Origin: DASZZX01 sp036260415
Lineage (GTDB): Bacteria > Actinomycetota > Nitriliruptoria > Nitriliruptorales > JAHWKO01
Reading direction: 5' to 3'
DNA length: 5,345 nt
Assembly: GCA_036260415.1 (NCBI GenBank)
Contig: DASZZX010000220.1
Coordinates: 1 to 5,345, forward strand
The position numbers and the translations under genes were made by a program. Under the pieces are notes generated by a model. It saw only the letters and a program-made list of their open reading frames with translations. It did no database searches and was not told the DNA's origin. Shown piece by piece: positions 4,535 through 5,345 of the stretch (position 1 is the first letter of the stretch; each line of letters begins with the position of its first letter).

Positions 4535-5345
4535 TCACCTGGGGGAGATTACGGACCCGCTCGGATGACCCGACGGTGGGGGGAGGGGCTCGTCGGGTAG
4601 CGGTGGGGTCGCGAGGCACCCCAGTTCCCGACCCACGTAGCGGAAACCGATGCGGTCGCCTGCGGCGTACCGTGCCGGCCCAGGCGGGTGGTCGGTGAGC
4701 GGTTCGTGCATGAGGTGGTCGCGGTCGGCCACGTGTCCGAGACCGACGGCGTGGCCGAGCTCGTGCAGCAGGACGCGCCCGCGGGTGATCCCGGACCCGA
4801 AACCGCCGGGCAGCGTCTGACCGGTGTCGAGGTCGACGATTGCGTTCAGGTTGACGCTCACCTGCGCGGTGACGATGACGTCCTCGAGTGCAGTCGGCAA
4901 CCCGGTGCCGGCGACCACCGCAACGTCGCCGCGCCGGGCGTCCTGCGGGCGACGCGGCGGCTCGGTGCCGCGACGTTCGAAGGTGATCAGCAGCGGGACC
5001 CAGCGCTCGCCGTAGCGTTCGGGTTGGTAGGGGGAGCGTCCACGGACGTCTTCCTCGGTGGTCCCGTCGTAGACGAAGCGTAACCCGCTCGCCTCAGCGG
5101 TCCTGGCGACTGCCTCGTGAGCGTCGTTGACGGTCTCGACGGAGACGTCACCGCCGATCACGTAGTGCACCGGCTGGCAGGGGTCGAAGCGGACGGGGTT
5201 GCAGCCGTCGGCGGCGGCCAGGAACGCGTACCCGCGGGGCAGCGGCGCCTCCCGGTCGCGCTCGGTCCGCTCGCGGTCGAGGAAACGCACCGCTGCGTCC
5301 GGGGCGATGTGGTCGCGGGCGGGGCAGTCGGGATCGACGGCGGGG
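4535..5345 (-). CDS. Matrixin-like zinc metalloprotease (partial, N-terminus outside window)
   Basis: The frame is open from the right edge (5345) to TGA 4537-4535, about 269 residues; the GTG at 5290 is only an internal candidate start. Numbering from that GTG, the zinc-binding motif HELGHAVGLGH covers residues 176-186, with His176, His180 and His186 as zinc ligands and Glu177 as the general base. Met194 in HLMHEP is the Met-turn. This HExxHxxGxxH plus Met-turn defines the metzincins, and the length between them suits matrixins. Upstream are GCNPVRFDPCQPVHYVI, with two cysteines (30 and 38) that may pair, a helix (VETVNDAHEAVARTAEASGL), RFVYDGTTEE and YQPERYGERW, an order I know from secreted actinobacterial matrixin-like proteins. 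The tail is proline-rich (PPLPDEPLPPPSGHPSG). Export is inferred; any signal peptide would lie beyond the window. It would cleave extracellular or cell-surface protein; the substrate is unknown. Confidence 0.85.
   Translation of the reverse strand, partial: PAVDPDCPARDHIAPDAAVRFLDRERTERDREAPLPRGYAFLAAADGCNPVRFDPCQPVHYVIGGDVSVETVNDAHEAVARTAEASGLRFVYDGTTEEDVRGRSPYQPERYGERWVPLLITFERRGTEPPRRPQDARRGDVAVVAGTGLPTALEDVIVTAQVSVNLNAIVDLDTGQTLPGGFGSGITRGRVLLHELGHAVGLGHVADRDHLMHEPLTDHPPGPARYAAGDRIGFRYVGRELGCLATPPLPDEPLPPPSGHPSGSVISPR

Noticed and set aside
4688..5083. A 131-codon + strand frame opposite the protease
   Set aside because: It is antisense to the HExxH-containing gene, whose catalytic motif fixes the coding strand.
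1..5345. CRISPR array, tRNA, rRNA or riboswitch
   Set aside because: No regularly spaced repeats, no cloverleaf-like segment with a TTCGA-type arm in context, and no known riboswitch core were seen on either strand.

Overview
This high-GC window is consistent with an Actinomycetota chromosome or large replicon. The codon choice is GC-rich, the starts are GTG or ATG, and the gene types are typical: an actinobacterial-style matrixin protease, a VOC/glyoxalase protein and MDR reductases. No 16S or other lineage marker is present, so a finer taxonomic call is not justified. The window reads as an accessory or decaying region. Three genes look functional; one is cut by the window edge and one is of unknown family. 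Between them lie gene remnants and transposase debris.

Layout. Bases 1-122 hold the C-terminus of an IS110-like transposase on the + strand. Bases 258-507 on the - strand carry a C-terminal scrap of an AAA-type ATPase with one internal frameshift. A 41-bp interrupted dyad with an AT-rich core (527-567) separates it from a + strand VOC/glyoxalase gene (from 649), which is broken by one extra base in a C run. Next is an intact - strand NAD(P)-dependent MDR-family oxidoreductase (1286-2239), with a good ribosome binding site and a GC hairpin 9 bases past its stop. From 2483 to 3192 there is a short unidentified - strand reading-frame end with a hairpin after its stop. It abuts what looks like an internally deleted ISL3-type element: imperfect terminal inverted repeats at 2650-2662 and 3180-3192, and a frameshifted N-terminal transposase fragment inside. 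A + strand gene (3266-4111) encodes a 281-residue membrane-anchored protein that I do not recognise. Bases 4112-4534 show no convincing gene. The window ends in a - strand matrixin-like zinc metalloprotease (4535 to the edge), whose N-terminus lies outside.

The genes do not form an evident pathway or operon. The oxidoreductase, the membrane protein and the protease appear to be independent transcription units. Both coding frameshifts outside the ISL3 fragment are consistent with one extra C in a short C run. True decay and sequence error should therefore be told apart before calling those genes dead. I did not find a convincing new multi-gene system. The best candidates for novelty are the 281-residue membrane protein, the dyad at 527-567 and the ISL3-derived deletion element.
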